A stretch of DNA of 64,000 nt from Chaetoderma sp. LZ-2023a (taxonomy: Eukaryota; Mollusca; Caudofoveata; Chaetodermatida; Chaetodermatidae), in contig CM067369.1 of NCBI GenBank assembly GCA_034401795.1, forward strand, positions 184,928,547 through 184,992,546, given 5' to 3'. The position numbers were made by a program, and so were the translations under genes. The notes below the pieces were generated by a model that had not been told where the DNA came from, did not search any database, and saw nothing but the letters and a program-made list of their open reading frames with translations. Numbering within the stretch: the stretch's first letter is position 1; every line of letters starts with the position of its first letter. Below, piece by piece: positions 60,780 through 64,000 of this stretch.

Positions 60780-63110
60780 GCCTCCAACCGAGTTCTGCTT
60801 CTGCTGCATCATATCATCTTATTTTGAAGAACGCTTCCTCAGCGACTGAAGTACATTCTTGTGAAATCTAGCTTTCATTGTACCTCCCTCTTTTCGCCAA
60901 AAACATCTTGTGAGAAACAACTTCCTCTGAGATGCTCTCGCAACAAGAACGCCATGTGAAGACAGACATCCTCCACATCGCTTCTGAGACTGCTTCTCCG
61001 CGAGGATTCGTTTGAACTTTCATCTGCTCTAAGAAGTTCTGCCTGCCCTGCTTTTGTGATCTCTGGTCATCATGGATTAAGGCACCGTGTGACATTGTGC
61101 CTTGGGAACATACCTACACAGGATGGTTTAAAGTCCACCATGCCCGGAATAGCAAAATCTAGACCCCGTAGCCATGGAATAATTTCTTCATGACTGTGAA
61201 CTTTCTACCACGCTTCTAGGACTCGAACTGTGGATATTAAATCTTAAATGTACTCACAAATACTAGCGTTCTAGCAGCGCTGTCTTTCAAAAACTTGTAA
61301 ATACAAATAAGGACGTTCACCCTTTTCACCACATTTCTAGGCGGGTGACGCCTTCTGCACTTCATGCAGCATAATGAAATTGAATCAACGCTATGATCGG
61401 AGATGCGTTTTTCCTCCACCAAAAAGGCTATTCGCTTGTTCTGTAGGTCCCTTCCACGTCACATGGACTGCCCTCAAATAGGTTAAGTCGCCAGCGGATG
61501 TTTCTGCCACTTTTCCCAATTTAGCTCCCGTTCAAAGCTCCCGAAATCGGTGCATGTCTTCCGACACCTCGATCTGTGCTGATTTGGCTTGGCCATGAGC
61601 CACTTTGAGTAGGAAATAGCGTTAGGACTAGGAAAGCTCACATTGCCCGTGCCCAAAAACCTCGCCGCCGACTCCCCACGCCCTAGCAAATGGATTTGAC
61701 GCCACAATATTTCATCATGCCACGTGAGACGACTCACATGGACGCATTACGTTCAAGACTTCTATAAACCCCGCCATCCTTTCAACTGCTCCAATGGGTC
61801 TTGCGACACTAGAATCTTCTTTTCTTATAGAGAAGGTTTTGCCGCCTGAATTTCTCACCACACACTAAGACCCAGTAGGCGTATCTCCCTAGTCAAGAAC
61901 AAACCCCACTGCTTAATCTTCCCCATTGATTAGCTAACCTTTTTCTTCTTTTAAACCACTTGGCCAGTGGTCAGGATAAACGTAGTGATAGATATTGTGG
62001 CTAAGACCGGTTCTTAGTGACAAAACCAGATAACTGCCGCATCACTGGAATCTTTTCAAATTTGTCATGCCTTCTCAGCCTGTTGTCATTTTAGACCGCA
62101 GCAGCGCCCAGACTTGGCAGAGGTTCCACTAAACTCTTTCTTATTTAATTACCTGGGTCGGTTTGTACATCCGCAACTTGTCAAGACCAACTCTTGGACT
62201 GCGTCAAGATTTTATTGACGTCATTCAAATCGATCTAGACTCTGAGCCAAAGATTCGCCCAACCCTGCGAGGGTAGAGGTTCTCGCTTAATCTAACCGAT
62301 TGCATCCTTCTGTGGGTTGCCTGAGGCCTTAAACCACAAAACATCTTGGGTAACTAAACCACCAACTCGTGTGAGATCCCTTTTAACATTAGAGTTAGGC
62401 ACACAGAGAAGGCCCACCTCTAGACATCTGCCGAGAACATCGGATCAACCTGGTGGCAATGACTAAAAATCCTAACACATTCGTGACAGGCGTTTCGATT
62501 TTGGTGACAGAGCTATGTCATTTTGATTGTGACATCAACTAACGGATGACATAATTGATTATGGCATTAGATATTTGCGGGACAGATCGAATACCCCCAT
62601 TCCTAATTCAATAAAAGTAGGATTTTCATTTTTTCAGGACTTCGCCATCGTACTAACATACGCCCACTCACATCGCATCACTGTTCGAGGCCGTACTTGC
62701 AAACCCACGATTCCTCGCAATGTTGGCTTCCGGTTTCCAGGTAGCCAATCAGATTTCTGCCTACTTCAATCTCGCTATAAATCTAAACATAGCTTCGTGC
62801 CAACATCGATGGAGAGCTTGCGAGACACGAATGTTAATCTACGTGATTGGCAGTATATTAGTATGATGATAATAACCGAGCAATTTTATTAGGCGGTAGT
62901 TCACTGACCTCATTTATGAAGTTTCGCGGACTTAGCCCAGACATCAAAAGGCTACAGGCAAGGGACTCGACACGGGAGCGTTAGTGGGAGGGCGATACCG
63001 TGCGATAGGATGATGGGACTGCGCGTATGTTTCTTAGCACATTTTTCTGGACTATTCCTTAAGTTTTCAGCATGTTGGCAATGTTCTTCCGATCATAGGA
63101 CTCGTGTCCT
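60780..63110. other. 2.3 kb without recognised gene
   Basis: It may include the 5' region of LINE D, but no ORF1 motif was seen. Near 62540-62575, GATGACATAATTGATTATGGC is a faint CRE-body remnant. Confidence 0.4.
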
Positions 63111-63112
63111 AG

Positions 63113-63518
63113 AAATTGACCTTTACAATTTATCCATTGATCATATATGACGTCATAATCAACCACGCGACGTGTTGGATGACATCATAATCAATGACGT
63201 CATTAATGACATAGATAAGTACATCACGAACGCATAATTAGTGATGGGATAAGCGTTGTTGTACGAATTGTATGCCTTTATTATTTATTAAAGATGATGT
63301 TGAATCTTTTGAAACTAATTTGACTGGGCGCTGTTGCCATAGGCAGCAACAGGACCCATTCAAATTAGTTTCAAAAGATTCAACAGTTTACCTATATAGT
63401 TTTCTGGAAAATGATAGTCAGGGAGTTCAGGGTTTGGTCGAACCCAACATGAGTGAGGCGTGCGTGGAGCTTAGCTAGAACTAGGCGGGGCATAACTAAA
63501 ACTGGAAAGATCCATTGT
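63113..63518 (+). mobile_element. CRE-hairpin MITE, body A
   Basis: The end is GGAAAGATCCATTG. CRE octamers lie at about 63147-63154 and 63196-63203. The hairpin is 63298-63386 with a shortened left inner arm (GGGCGCTGTTGCC). GTGGAGCTTAGCTAG follows. Confidence 0.88.
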
Positions 63519-63923
63519 TTTAACAGTAATAGTCCGTTGTAAAACAAGCCATGTGGTCTAGATATAGCATTTATTATAAAACGTGCACACAATCCAACGC
63601 TATAAAGAAAGAAATTATGGCTTATGTTAAACAATTATCACAAACGTTATACCTGTTTGGAAAAATACCGCGTGTAATATTAAGCTACTAAGTCCCGATT
63701 TATAAGTTGAACTTCTCTTGTGCCGTGCCAGCTAAATCTGCCTGAAAATGACAGTTTACTATATAAATCAACCAGTTCATTAGCGCGGCGCGACAGAAAG
63801 TTCGTCTTATAAAACGGGCCTAATTTGTTCAATAAAATAAATATAATTAATTGGCAACGTGTTGAATTTGAACATTTATCACAGTTGCTGAGTGTATGCT
63901 ACTATGTTTGTTCTGATGTTGGG

Positions 63924-63924
<1 letters not shown>
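63519..63924. other. no recognised feature
   Basis: AT-rich sequence; nothing was identified. Confidence 0.4.

Positions 63925-64000
<76 letters not shown>
63925..64000. repeat. (TA)n microsatellite at window edge
   Basis: A pure TA run continues to the window end. Confidence 0.97.

Noticed and set aside
60868..61737. Candidate ORF1 of LINE D
   Set aside because: Short frames without zinc knuckles or coiled-coil pattern; position alone is not enough.
62575..62892. 105-codon frame
   Set aside because: No recognisable domain, composition like the flanks, and no splice support.

Overview
This window is nuclear DNA from an animal, most likely a marine invertebrate; I cannot name the species from sequence alone. 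The evidence is spliced genes with GT-AG introns, very few host exons, many triplet microsatellites, and a mix of PIF/Harbinger, Tc1, hAT-like, DIRS, CR1/L2-like and RNase-H-bearing LINE elements. Most long open frames are transposon fragments or read through simple repeats.

Layout. 1-460 is a truncated Tc1 copy. 904-3366 holds a decayed PIF/Harbinger gene pair (MADF-BESS protein and transposase, tail to tail). 4393-10088 is a nearly complete 5.7 kb PIF/Harbinger element with long terminal inverted repeats (TIRs), a broken transposase and a broken convergent MADF-BESS gene; a 636 bp relative with TTA target duplications abuts it. 11852-12607 is a frameshifted UNC-93-like exon. 14881-22710 is a DIRS-type tyrosine-recombinase retrotransposon on the minus strand, with a 5'-truncated LINE inserted in its reverse transcriptase. 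22860-26310 is dominated by simple repeats. 26736-27489 is an open UNC-93-like exon. It lies at the edge of a tandem duplication (27290-29137 and 29137-35045) whose second copy has been inflated by two LINEs. 35360-55335 is packed with short inverted-repeat elements (MITEs) and contains the most interesting host gene, a two-coding-exon secreted protein (42220-46850, minus) with a candidate amidated peptide. 50323-51979 is a structurally intact Tc1 element. 56885-60701 is a decayed LINE with endonuclease, RT and RNase H. 60780-63110 shows nothing I recognise.

The most striking signal is one MITE superfamily present about 25 times. Each copy carries a near-perfect hairpin of about 90 bp (arms begin CTGTTGAATATTTTGAAAC). 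The hairpin sits in at least four different outer bodies. The commonest body carries an array of full CRE octamers (TGACGTCA). In the family consensus, read on the strand opposite the CREs, the hairpin is exactly bounded by a splice donor (CAG/GTAAG) and an acceptor-like CAACAG end, as a mirtron or introner would be. A second hairpin family (core GGAATGACTGGCTCG) occurs in the introns of the 5.7 kb transposon genes and just after the stop codon of the secreted-protein gene.
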